This document shows positions 14,701-26,700 of a DNA stretch of 64,000 nt, in pieces (within the stretch, counting starts at the first letter, position 1; each line of letters opens with the position of its first letter). The notes under the pieces were generated by a model. It did no database searches. It worked only from the letters and a program-made list of their open reading frames with translations, and was not told the DNA's origin. The DNA is from Zygaena filipendulae (taxonomy: Eukaryota; Arthropoda; Insecta; Lepidoptera; Zygaenidae). The DNA lies in the NCBI GenBank assembly GCA_907165275.2, contig OU015665.1, positions 4,278,001-4,342,000 on the forward strand, given 5' to 3'. The position numbers were made by a program, and so were the translations under genes.

Positions 14701-17700
14701 GTATAATTTCAGGTAACCACTTAGATTCACGACGAGGATTACCTAAACCAAAATAGTAACTACATAAAAGTGAACTCACGAATAGAGTAGTCTCAATTAA
14801 TTCTCTCACAGTCTTTGAAATTGACCAACATTCCGTTTTCACTCAATGTAAATAAAGGTATTAGAATGTCGTATTGATGCGAAAGATTTCATGTTAGTAT
14901 CACTTTGCCGAGCCGGCAACGGTACACTCTTATAAACAATGAATTTGTTAATCATTATAAAAGTAATTTTCAGAACGAATCCAAGGATACTCTCATAGTA
15001 ACAAGAACTAACAGTAAATTGATAATATATACATCAATTACCCATAAGATAAATATTGTGAAGATCCAAGTAGACTTTTTGTCTGATAATTAATCATCTT
15101 TTAAATATCCATGCTATTCTTCTTCAACTCTTTATACAGGTCTGTTAGAGTATTACGCTAGGGTGAAGAATATTTGTTTACCTTAAAAAGTAATATGGCA
15201 TTAGCATGGTGTCCAATAAATTGCAAACTAGATAATAGTGCCGTATTCAGTGAACACGTAATGAGTAGTGAGTAGTGACAGACATATTACAAAGATATGA
15301 CCAAATAAGTTATCAGCTTTAGTATTCTTCGACCATATTCCATAACTTTATAGATTATTATCTTTGCATAGATATTAGAGATATTGGCTTAGAGAAACTA
15401 TTTAATACACTAAACAATACCTACTAAAATAAATGAAAAGGACTCTGAATTTATTCTAGAAAAACTTATCTTCGCAAAGCGATAATTATCCAAGATAGGA
15501 ATCATTATCACACCAGTAAGTGACATTAAAATATGTTAAAATAAACTGAACGAGACAAAGCCTTGTAATAATATAATAGATAATACCAAATATAAAATAT
15601 AAGAGTTGATTAGGGCGTGGCAGGTTTAATTGCATTATTATGATACCTTATGTGTTTACGATCCACTAGCAAAATGACGCCGTTGCCCTGTTGAGCACTT
15701 TGTATCTTGTAAGGGCCTCCCTAAGCGGAAATTTGTAGATATAAACGACTTCATAATCTATGATGCCTTCTAAAATAAATCATGTCACTGGATTTCGTTG
15801 AAAATTGAAAATCGTAGTATCGTTAGATCCTTCTTGACTATCAAAGATATTTTGTATAACCATCTCTCGGTTAAAACATTCCGTTTTGCAGAACGCGAAC
15901 ATATTCGTGATAAGTAACATTAGTAGAAGCTAGTAGTACAAAGAAGCATAGAAACGTAGGCTCAAGTAAATGGATAACAATGCCAAACGTTTTGACTTTC
16001 AGTAACGAAAGATTTAGGACCCTTTACAGATAGCATGAGAGTGTTCAGGTGCTCCGTTTGTTTTAATACAGTAAGAAATTTAACCTTTAGACTTAGACTA
16101 GTTGTTAAATAGAATCTGTTACGACGATAGTGTTGGAATATGCACCTACTAATAAGTAGGTACCTACAGTGAGAAAATAAAGGAGAGTATATCGCTAACT
16201 TGAAATAGGCTAATCAAGAAAATTAATCAGAAACATAAAATATCGAGATTAGTAGTAGTGGATTATGCTTCAAGGTTTGACCTTTGACTATTATCAATAA
16301 ACCATAATATGTAACTTTGAACCTAGTCTCTTCGTGATGGCGAATTTTAGTAAAAAGAGAATAAGTCTTCATTATTCAGCCTCATTCATAATCTTGATAG
16401 TAAAAGACACAGAGAAAATAGTATAATAACTGGCAACCATGTAGGCGGTGCAGGCGCACCACGGTTGCTATGAAGCAATTACTCTAGCTTTCCCGAAACT
16501 TCCATTGCTGGCATCTCGAATGTGTTTCCCATAATATTCCCAAAACCAAATTTGTGTAACAGTGACTGGGTAGAAATCTAACCGAATGGCGGCGTTTAAT
16601 ACCCACATTTCATTATGCCAGTAAATGTATTTGTGCATTATGGATCTGTGTCCGGGAGTCACCCAGCGACACTAGTTTTCATATTAAACAGAGTTGATGC
16701 TCCTTCTATCTATTCTGTGGTAAAAGGTTTGTGGTCAGAATTTAACAACTCTGCCGAGTTATTGAATTGCAATACTAATCCCTTATATTGGGGCAAAGAG
16801 TAGTCAAAGTCTAAAGAGACTGAACTAGTGACTTCATTAAACTCTGACAAAAATAAACCCCGAAAATATTCTCTAATAAGTAATTAAGTAAGAAAGTAGT
16901 AAAGTAAAAGTCTAACAGTAATAAAGTTGAAGTGTTTGTAGTGGAACTGACCCTTGAAGTACTTTTCACAAGTAGAACTATGTAATTTATTTTATATACC
17001 GATAGCCGAGGCAACGAGCCAATGAATTGGTATTGCTTTGGATATTTTTCTTGTTGTTTAAGGTTCAGACCATGGGGCGAGCGTGCTGCCGATGGCTACC
17101 TGTGTGAATATTGTAGTGAGCGCGCTGCCTGAATGTTAAATAGTAAACCTCGGAGCAAGCGTGCGGCCGATGGCTACCTGTGCGAATACCAGAGTGAGCG
17201 CGCTGCCTGAATGTTAAATAGTAGACCTCGGAGCAAGCATGCGGCCGATGGCTACCTGTATTAGTACCGGAATAAGCACGCTGCCAAAAATCCAAAATTC
17301 AAAAGCTATTTATTACTTGGGATTGGTTGCAGTCACTTGTAGTCGTCAGCAGGTTCTTGGAACTATAAATTACAGTCAGTTCGGAATGCGTCCTCTGCTG
17401 GGAGGAACTGACGGGAGGCTCAGCGGGGCTGTCTTTAAATGATTCTTACTTGTAAACCGGGAGAGCAAAGAATGGTGATTGGATGGAGCAATTCATTGTA
17501 TCATTTAAATAGTCTACTGCACTGTAGTATGCTTTATCGCATGGTCTGTGTTTTGGTGGGCGTCTTGAATTTATTAATTGACAAATTAATTACATCGTTT
17601 GGGAGTTTGTTGTAAAAGCGTATACATTGTCCTTTAAATGACTTAGAAATTTTATGGAGCCTAGTCTTAGGCACAGCGAGTTTATCTTTATTTCTTAAGT

Positions 17701-20700
17701 TTAGATTATGTAAATCCCTGTTTTTCTTAAAGGTGCCTAAATTTTTGTGAACATATAATAAATTCTCGTATATATACTGAGAATGTACAGTCATTATTTT
17801 AAACTCGCTGAATTTAGTTCTCAGTGAATCCCGAGGGCCCAACTTATAGATTGCGCGAAAGGCTCGTTCCTGCAACACGAATACAGAATCGAGCCGAGCT
17901 TAATCTACCTGATAACTTTTCTTTTACATGTGTGCCCCATTGTAATTTTGCATCTAATGTTATACCTAGAAAGACAGTTTCATCGACCATTTCCAAATCC
18001 TCATTATTGATCAGTAATCTGGTTTTTACTTGTTAAACATGAAATAATAAACCTCGGAGCGAGCGTGCGGCCGATGGCTACCTGTGTGAATACCGGAGTG
18101 AGCGCGCTGCCTGAATGTTAAATAGTAGACCTCGGAGCGAGCGTGCGGCCGAAGGCTACCTGTGTGAATACCGGAGTGAGCGCGCTGCCTGAATGTTAAA
18201 TAGTAGACCTCGGAGCGAGCGTGCGGCCGAAGGCTACCTGAGTGAATACCGGAGTGAGCGCGCTGCCTGAATGTTAAATAGTAGACCTCGGAGCGAGCGT
18301 GCGGCCGATGGCTACTGAATACCGGAGCGAGCGCGCTGCCTGAATGTTAAATAGTAGACCTCGGAGCAAGCGTGCGGCTGATGGCTACCTGTATTAGTAC
18401 CAGAATAAGCACGCTGCCGCCGCACCGATCATCATTGGAGCGAGCGCGCTATCTATTGTGATGACAGGACGTTGGAGCGGACATTGAATCCAAATCAAAA
18501 ATGATCTGCGGTAGTAAAGATGACATTGCTTGCGTAGAGCATGATTTAAAATGTATACAAAAATACTCATGGTAGAATGAGGACATTCTATCTTATCACA
18601 GGATGGCCGAAATGTTAACTGTTCTTTTTTGTAAACTTAACTGAGTTATTCAAATAGTCTTGCTTTTTACATTTTCTTCTGAATACGATACAAGATCTTA
18701 GAATCACGTGTATGTGCTTCTTCCAATATAATTGTTAAAAGCATATATTTTAAAAGTTTAAGGTTCTTAGTTTTAGTTGCATTACTTCGTTTATGTTTTA
18801 AAGTAATTTTATCCTAATCATTCGTTTTTCTATAAAAATCTGACGAATTATTAACTGAGTGTTTTTATATTGTATAACGGAGTTTTCAAATAGTTTTGTT
18901 GCTTACAATTTCTGAATATAAGATGAATTTTAGTATCATGTGTCGATAGATATGTAGTTCTTGCAATACTTTTGTTTTTTTTTAAATATTTAGGTACTTA
19001 GTTTATGTTGTATTTAATTTTTCCTTCTATATTGTACTTTTAAAGAAATTTTATCCTGAAAAGTCTTTTCTCTCCTTTACTGAGAATTAGACGAATCATT
19101 ATATTTTGTATAAAATTCTAGAGGATTGATGGTCACATCACACCCTTCTTAATTTTCCTCAAACACTGTTGATGGTTGTCTAGGGTCAGACAAATGTCAG
19201 AATGGCCGACTGTTAGCGTTTGCATCCTTAATATCGCTGGCACTGACAGTGACAGGTGACATGAAACGTCATGTGACAGGTGTCAGGCATAGAAGCTGTC
19301 GACGGTGAGTGAGATTGTCATTGTGCGTTCGTGAAATTGGCGCGAGTGCATGCGACTCGCGCCCTTTTGTAAAACAGTAATTAAAACAGTTGCTTAATGT
19401 ATTAATCGAGTATTATTTTCTAACAATAATAAAAACTGCAAGTGGCAACAAAAATGTCGTACGGGAACTCCAGCAGTTATAAAAATAATTTATGAGTTAC
19501 GCTTACAATTCCCATTTCATCCGTCCGGGCCATTTTAAATTACTAAAATTTCGTGTTTTGTTTTCTTTTGGTAAGCTACCTTTTTATGTATTTTTTTATT
19601 CCCTGAATGTTCCCTGCACATCACTATCCAACAAATAGAATATCAACAATTTTTACAAATAGCTGGATAGCTGGATAAGTCAGTATAACATATTTTTTAA
19701 ATATTCACCTTAGATTTTTTATAAGTGAACTAGGTAAATCCAGTTTCTTGATTTCCTCGAGCAACTGACCTTTCAAGTTTGACACGCTTAATAAACAGCG
19801 CCATTTTCAAACCCGTGAACAAATCAATATAAACTTTAAAACTGAATAGAAAAGATTCAGAATAGCTTTATATTCATAAAGAAAAGGGTGATGTCATATG
19901 GACATAGATAAGCAATAGTGTGTTAACCCACACTGGAGAAATTTTGAGTAAATTAAAGTTTTAAAATTATAGCGCCATTTTGTTTCAACATTTTTATGTT
20001 CAGTATTTAGTTACATATTTAAACAATGTAATAAGGTAAACACATAATTAAAAAAAGTTCTCTAACTCTCAATAAATCGTTCTAAATCAATAACTTCGTT
20101 TTGTGGGTTAACATGTTATTGCTTATCTGCGTCCATATATTTAATGTACATCCACCATGAACATAAAACGCATGACATGTTCGAAGTTATTGGCAAAATT
20201 TTATGCATTTCTTAGATATAATATATTATTATGCCAAGTCAATTAATGTATTTTTGTAAATATTCAATGTCAAATCTTTAATCATTGACAGTCATAGTCA
20301 TATCTCAATCGGTTGATGACAATGTTGACTTAATAGCATTTAGTTCGAGGGTTGTTGAAGCGTGAAAGCCGTACCGAAAACACGCATGTCACGTTCCTCT
20401 TCGTTATTTCAGTTACCTTTCAGAATCTACTTTGAACCCAGACCAAACTCGATTTCGAGAGAAACGTGTTTTAACTTGGGGATCCATCTAAATGTTTGAA
20501 GAAGTACGAGATGATATTTTTATTACTAAGCAACATTGTCATTGGCAAAATTATGTTAATAGACGCCATTGTTAAAGAAGAAGTAGAAATTTGAGCACAA
20601 ATTAAAAGAGACCTTTAAAAATGTTGTTGGTTTCGTATATAGTAAAAAAAGATGGTCCTTAAAAACGGTTCATTGGAATTTGCTAACCGAAAAGTAAATA

Positions 20701-23700
20701 TGTTAGGTTTTAGTGGAATACTTGGAAACTCAATAAAGTTTGAATAAAGTATGGCTGATATTGTAAATAAGCCCATATTGAACATGTTTCGGTGTCGTTA
20801 ATCAGACATAACAAAAGAGCGGCTGGTACCGTGTCCATAGAAAAGGCTTGCCAAATAAACCAACACACGCTACGTACCTACTCTCTATAGCTATATTATG
20901 TAGCAATAAGTAAAGCCTCAAGTGATGACCTCATTTTTTATTACTACGCTTGTGCGAGGTTTCGGTAAGGTACCTACTACCTATACCTACGGCACAGATA
21001 ATATAATACTATACTAGTACAGATGCCTCATCTCATACAAAGAAACGTGACCATCCTAAAAAAAATAATTCCGGAAAATATTTTTATTTACTGATCGCAG
21101 CAATAGATGGCAGTTTCGTATAGATGAAATTTAATCGTCAGAGGGCGCCATTTTCTGAAGGTACTAGGTTAGTCATATAAATGTATGGGTACGTAGATAT
21201 AGGCATCGGCGCGGCGCAACAGTACCTACGCGACCTACTATTGAGTTTTATTCTACGAGTTTTGTGCCACAACGCGCGGCGTTGTACGATGCATAGGTAG
21301 TAAGTATGCAGTAGGTATGTAGTATAGGAAGTGTAGAAATACCTTATTTTAAAATTATAACAATCAAAATTTGGATTACCTAATTAATATACCTAGTACT
21401 TACCTATTTTTTCAAAACAGTTTTGATACAATATTTCTGTTCTTACCAGCTAAATCAATAGGTACCTAAACCACAGATAATATAATACAGCTATACTCCT
21501 AAACTATGCCGCTAAATTTTAATGCGTGTTTCCGCCTTTTTTTGAGTCGCGACTTGTGATATCTCCACCCACTAACTTCAACCACTATCGGGTGCAGAAA
21601 GGATTAAATTTTTTCTTAAACAGGATAAGGTGCAGGGTTCGCTATCGACCAGCAATTTAAAAAAACCAATTCTTTTTTTAGTCCAGTCTTTTCTTACTAT
21701 TATAAATGCGAAAGTGAGTTTGTTTGTTATGCTTTCACGCCTTAACGGCTCAATCACTCATCACGAAATTTTGCACACACGTTGTCAGTACGTACACACG
21801 TATCCTTTTAACTGAAGTGTGTACTCACTCGAATAAAAAATAAATATCTCAAAAAATATTTTGCCAATAGCTCTTAAATTGTTCAAAATATTGAAAAATA
21901 TTTCAAATAAAAATTATAGAAAATAAAACTTCCTGCAAAAAAACTCTCTTATCATTTTTGCATAGGTGCGTTAGTTTCTGCAAAAAACGCGCTAAAGTGC
22001 AATATTTATATAAAAATGTCCAATATTTCCTAAATAGTTGGAAATATCAAAAAACGTTTCAAATAAAAATTATAGACAATAAAATTTCCTACAATAAAGC
22101 TATCTTAACATTTTTCCATAGGTGTGATAGTTTTCGCAAAAAATGCGCCAAAGTGTAAATTTTAATAAAAATGTCTAATATCTCTCTTAAACTGCTCGAA
22201 ACATCGACAAACGCACGCAAAAATATCCAGAAAGCATTGTTTGTAGGAAATTTCATTGTGAATAATTTTTATTTCAAATATAAACCATTTAGGAGATATA
22301 GTCAAAAAAGTGCTTTTTTGAGCTTTCGCCATTTTTTTTCAAACTTTCCTTTCTTTTAGATACCTGACTACTTAGGATAATAAATATCGAATACTGACAC
22401 GAATTTTTCCGTTGGTCCTATCCTTTCTACTCAAAATGACAAAGTTTTAGCTTTGTTGACTGGACTACTTCGGAGTTCTATTATTTTGTAATAATAGCAA
22501 TTCTATTATTATACATCGTAAAATACGTTTGTTTTTAACGTTTTGATCTTTCTCATTCTCACCCTAAACAATATAATACTATTCCCTAATTTTTCATCAA
22601 CACGAAAATTAATGACGGCACCACCATCTTCGATTCCCCTAAAAACTCCACTTGAGTCCTCTGTGCACTAGTAGTACTATAATATTACGTTATCTGTGTC
22701 GCTTCATGTCTGTGACGCAATGAAAGTACAATTTGTACAATTTGTGAGTATATTGATAGATGGCGCCATTACTTTAAAGGTTACTTGACCACGTGTTGAA
22801 ATAGTACCTATTATTGCCGCCAGAGAAACAAAATTGCTTTTATATTTGTTGGTTATTTAACAGATTACTTGATTTTTTTATGCTTATGGAACATTTAAAA
22901 TTATTTAAAGCATTGTTTACTTAGTAATTTCGCGTTATCTTCGTTTTACACGATCGTGAAATGCAAATCGATACCTCTAACGGCATCTATCGATAATCAC
23001 TCAGAATTATTTTTCTTTTCCTAGAGATGAGACCCCATGCCTACGGTAATTTGAAAGCGTTGTCTAAGTATTTTGTATTTTTAAACATACTGTAGTATAG
23101 ATTGGTAACCTATAATTATATTAATCATCTATATTTTTTATGCTTCATTATTAAACTAGCTGTTCCCCGCGGTTTCGCCCGCATTAGTTTCGGAGATCCC
23201 GCAGGAATTCCGGAAAAAGTACCTTATGTTGTCCTTTTGTGTATCTACTCCCGAAAACCTGAAGTAAAATTGAATGAATTTTCACCCACGTTAATTTCGC
23301 AGTTGCTGCGGGAATTCCGGGATAAAGTACCTACCCTATATCCTGTATCCCTGACCACGTGTACACAAAATTTCATGATGATTGTTTGAGCCGTCAAGGC
23401 ACGAAAGCGTAACAAACAAACAAATTCACTTCCACATTTATGTAAGGATAATTAGGTATAATAATTTTTAGAAAACTATAGGCAGGTATAAGTACAGATT
23501 GCAGAGCATGCCAAAATATTTTGTACCCATAAGACTTTTGTTTTAATTATCCTTTGAGAAGGACATAGGGTACTTTTTATCCTGGAATTCCCGAGGAAAC
23601 TCCGAAATTACCGCGGTTGAAACCGCAGGGAACAGCTAGTAGGTGTAGATTAAAATATACTGTAGGTACTATCATGTAATGCCTACCAACATCTAATTTC

Positions 23701-26700
23701 AACATATAAAATTAAAAATATTAAATTATTTTCTATTTGTACCTGTATCTACGTACACAGCTGCAAAGATATGAACTCAAATAATATCTATTAATTGCTA
23801 CTGCAGCATCATTTGACTGTCCTATTTGTGACTTTTCCATTGTAATAAATAATAATTATTGTTTTTTTTAATTCGATCAATAAAATTTTTAAATTATAAC
23901 AAATGAAAATTGATAAATGAATATATTTGTTGTACAGACACTATAATATCACTATTAAGTGTATATTGATTCATGTGTTAACGACAGTCGTCTGCGTACC
24001 TACTTGCATGTACGGAGGGAGAACCGAGGGCCTTTCTGTCCTTAATTAAATTACGACTTTCGTTGAAAAGAGCAATTTGTACACTTCCGTTATTTGTGTA
24101 GCGACACGACATTTAATATCAATTCAACACGTGATTGCCAGTAATTTTATAATGGTAATTCATTCATCAATCCTACTGTTGCATTATCTTCCATATATAT
24201 ATCTTGGTTCCATATAATCGATTGGTGCGTCTGTCATTGCGATCATCGTATCTCCTTGAGGACTTGATGATAGATTGTATTCACACAATATAATATTATG
24301 TGTTTTATCGAGACGATAGTTATAGCCACATGGCTATGCTGGAAGAAATAGCTATAATAAAAAAAAACATAATATTCACTTTTGTTTTTCACTATATAAA
24401 CTTGTCCATGTGAATATTCATGAAATTCATGAAATTTTGCATACACCTTGACAGGGATACATGAAACCTTTTGTAGATTTATCGCGGAATTACCGCGGGT
24501 ATTCCGATTTTCCCCGTAGGGAACAGCTTAGTATTTTTATAAAGCGCCCAAAAAACAAACGACTTAATTATGTATAATGAATTAATCAGCCCGATGACAC
24601 TCCATACAAATGGACTGATTCCAGTACCTTCCCACCTACGGACGAAATAAAAATTTCGTCTGAGTTTCTCACAAGTAAATGACGGCCGACTTGTAGGTGT
24701 AGGTACGTGCACGTGTAATGTTGTGCACTCGTGCGTATCATAAGTTTGACAGCGAGCTGAAAATAATTATGTAGATTCTACATATAGTGTCAAACTTTAT
24801 CAGTCTTTATCAAGGTCATTTTCGCGGGGTACGAGGAGGGCGGAGGCACGAAATTGGTGAGAGGCGCAGAGTGTCGCTTCTTTATGTAATCTCTATTGTT
24901 TGATGTAATTATGATCACGTAGGTATACTTGTATAGCGACACCTTAAAAAAGTAGCACCTAATGAATGACTAACACGATAACACGACCTAAGACCTCGGA
25001 TCGCGCGTGTTAAGGGGTCACGGCTTCTAATATAAGGAGCATGATTCCGTTGTCCACTTACATTAATTACCTACATCATGATGTGTATGAGAATGTACGG
25101 TATGACATGAGGGTTAAAAGAACGAGCTATATCTCATCACGTCTATGTGGAGCCTTGTATTATAAGATAGTTTTCAGTAGATGGTTAAAAAGCAAAGCAA
25201 ACAAAGGTGCATAATGTTTAATGGCGTACCTATATTATATCACTCACACCCGAGATTATAATACGGTATTTTGCAAAGAAATATAAAAAAAAATTAGGAA
25301 TCTAGGTAGGTAAGCAGGTAATCCCTAAATTCACGCGGGATAATCCTTACTATTGCGATGCGAATGTGAGTTTACCTACTTGTTTGTTTGTTACGCTTTC
25401 ACGCCTTTACTATTCAACCGATCATGATGAAATTTTGCATACACGTTATCAGGGGTACCTACAGAGAAGGATAGGGTACTTTTTATTCCATAGTCCCGGC
25501 GGGAACTCCGAAATTAACGTGGGTGACACTGCAGGGATTAGCTAATAGTAATCCACAAGGACATTATAGGAGAATAGACGAACAATACAAACTTTTAATA
25601 TGCAATCCACGTCAATTCTATAGACAATAGTCTTTGCTAGTCAACGGCATTTTGTTAGCATGAGATCATTTGACCGCTGCGTGGTTCAAGGGGAAAGCTT
25701 AGTGGCCGAGCGTATTTTCAATCTATATTCTCTTTCGATATCTCTGGTAATCCAAATACTCGTATTTTCTAAAACTTGTCCTTTTCTTAATTCCAGGTGA
25801 ATCGGTGAGATGTTGGACATGCACGTCCGACCTGAACCCGGCCTGCGGCGACCCCTTCTACCCGGCCAGGCAGGATAGCTACAACCTCTTCAACATGGTG
25901 AACTGCGACTCCACGAGCAGTGCGAGCTACCCTTCCTTCTCCGCTTCGAAGACCGCTTGCAAGAAACAAAAGAAATATGGTAAGCTATTCTACGTTTAAA
26001 ATTTATTACTCGTACCTATCTAATAATGTAACTATGGGCTGCGTTCCGAAACACACTCGTGTACACTGAAAACTAGTCGTGAAGATCTACCATGATAGGT
26101 AAATACTGTAGAAGTTGAATGTATCAAGTGTAAATAAGGTGTTATTTTTAGGGATTAAGGTGTTTTATACCTAACCTCCATATCAATAAATGATTGAAAA
26201 TCCGTACTATTATAAATGCGAAAGTGAGTTCGTTTGTTTGTTACACTTTCACGCTTTAACGGCTCAACCGATCATGATGATATTTTTTTACACACGCTGT
26301 CAGGGATACAGAGAAGGACATAGGGTACTTTAGGTCCCGGAATTCCGCGGGAATCTTCACACATTGCATATTTGTTGTCAGGGGTACACAGAAGGACATA
26401 GGGTATTTTTATCCTGGAATTCCTCCGGGAACTCTATAATTACCGCCAGTGAAACCGCGGGGAACAGCTTTGCAGAAATAAATATTTCATCACACGACAT
26501 TTTGGCCGTTAGTCAGCGACTCAACAGTAGGTGTTCTTGTTGAGTTCCACTTGGAACTTAATAGTTATACCCAATACCCATGGTGCCTCATTTGGTACTT
26601 ACGCAAACTGGTATTATGACCTCGTCATACATCGGACACACCTCACCCATTCACGATGAAATACAGTCAGCAGTAGAAATATGGTAACAATTTTAACAGT

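Larger units (their letters stand above)
10382..19425. mobile_element. 9,044-bp LTR-type element without visible gag-pol (LARD-like)
   Basis: Two 215-bp direct repeats, identical by eye, start TGTTAG and end CTAACA and enclose 8.6 kb. The outer flanks are ATAA (10378-10381) and ATAA (19426-19429), a 4-bp target duplication. These are the hallmarks of an LTR retrotransposon, and identity of the repeats implies a recent insertion. No gag, protease, reverse transcriptase or integrase reading frame is evident inside on either strand, and I could not recognise a clear primer-binding site or polypurine tract. It therefore fits a large retrotransposon derivative moved in trans, or a composite that picked up tandem repeats. 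It lies in gene B intron 1; orientation is undetermined. Confidence 0.75.

Noticed and set aside
15660..15720. Minus-strand stretch faintly like the end of a retroelement integrase
   Set aside because: Too short and broken by a stop; similarity is not above what chance reading could give.
18045..18419. Regularly spaced repeats as a CRISPR array
   Set aside because: Units are 78 bp head-to-tail with no unique spacers, and the genome is eukaryotic; this is a minisatellite.
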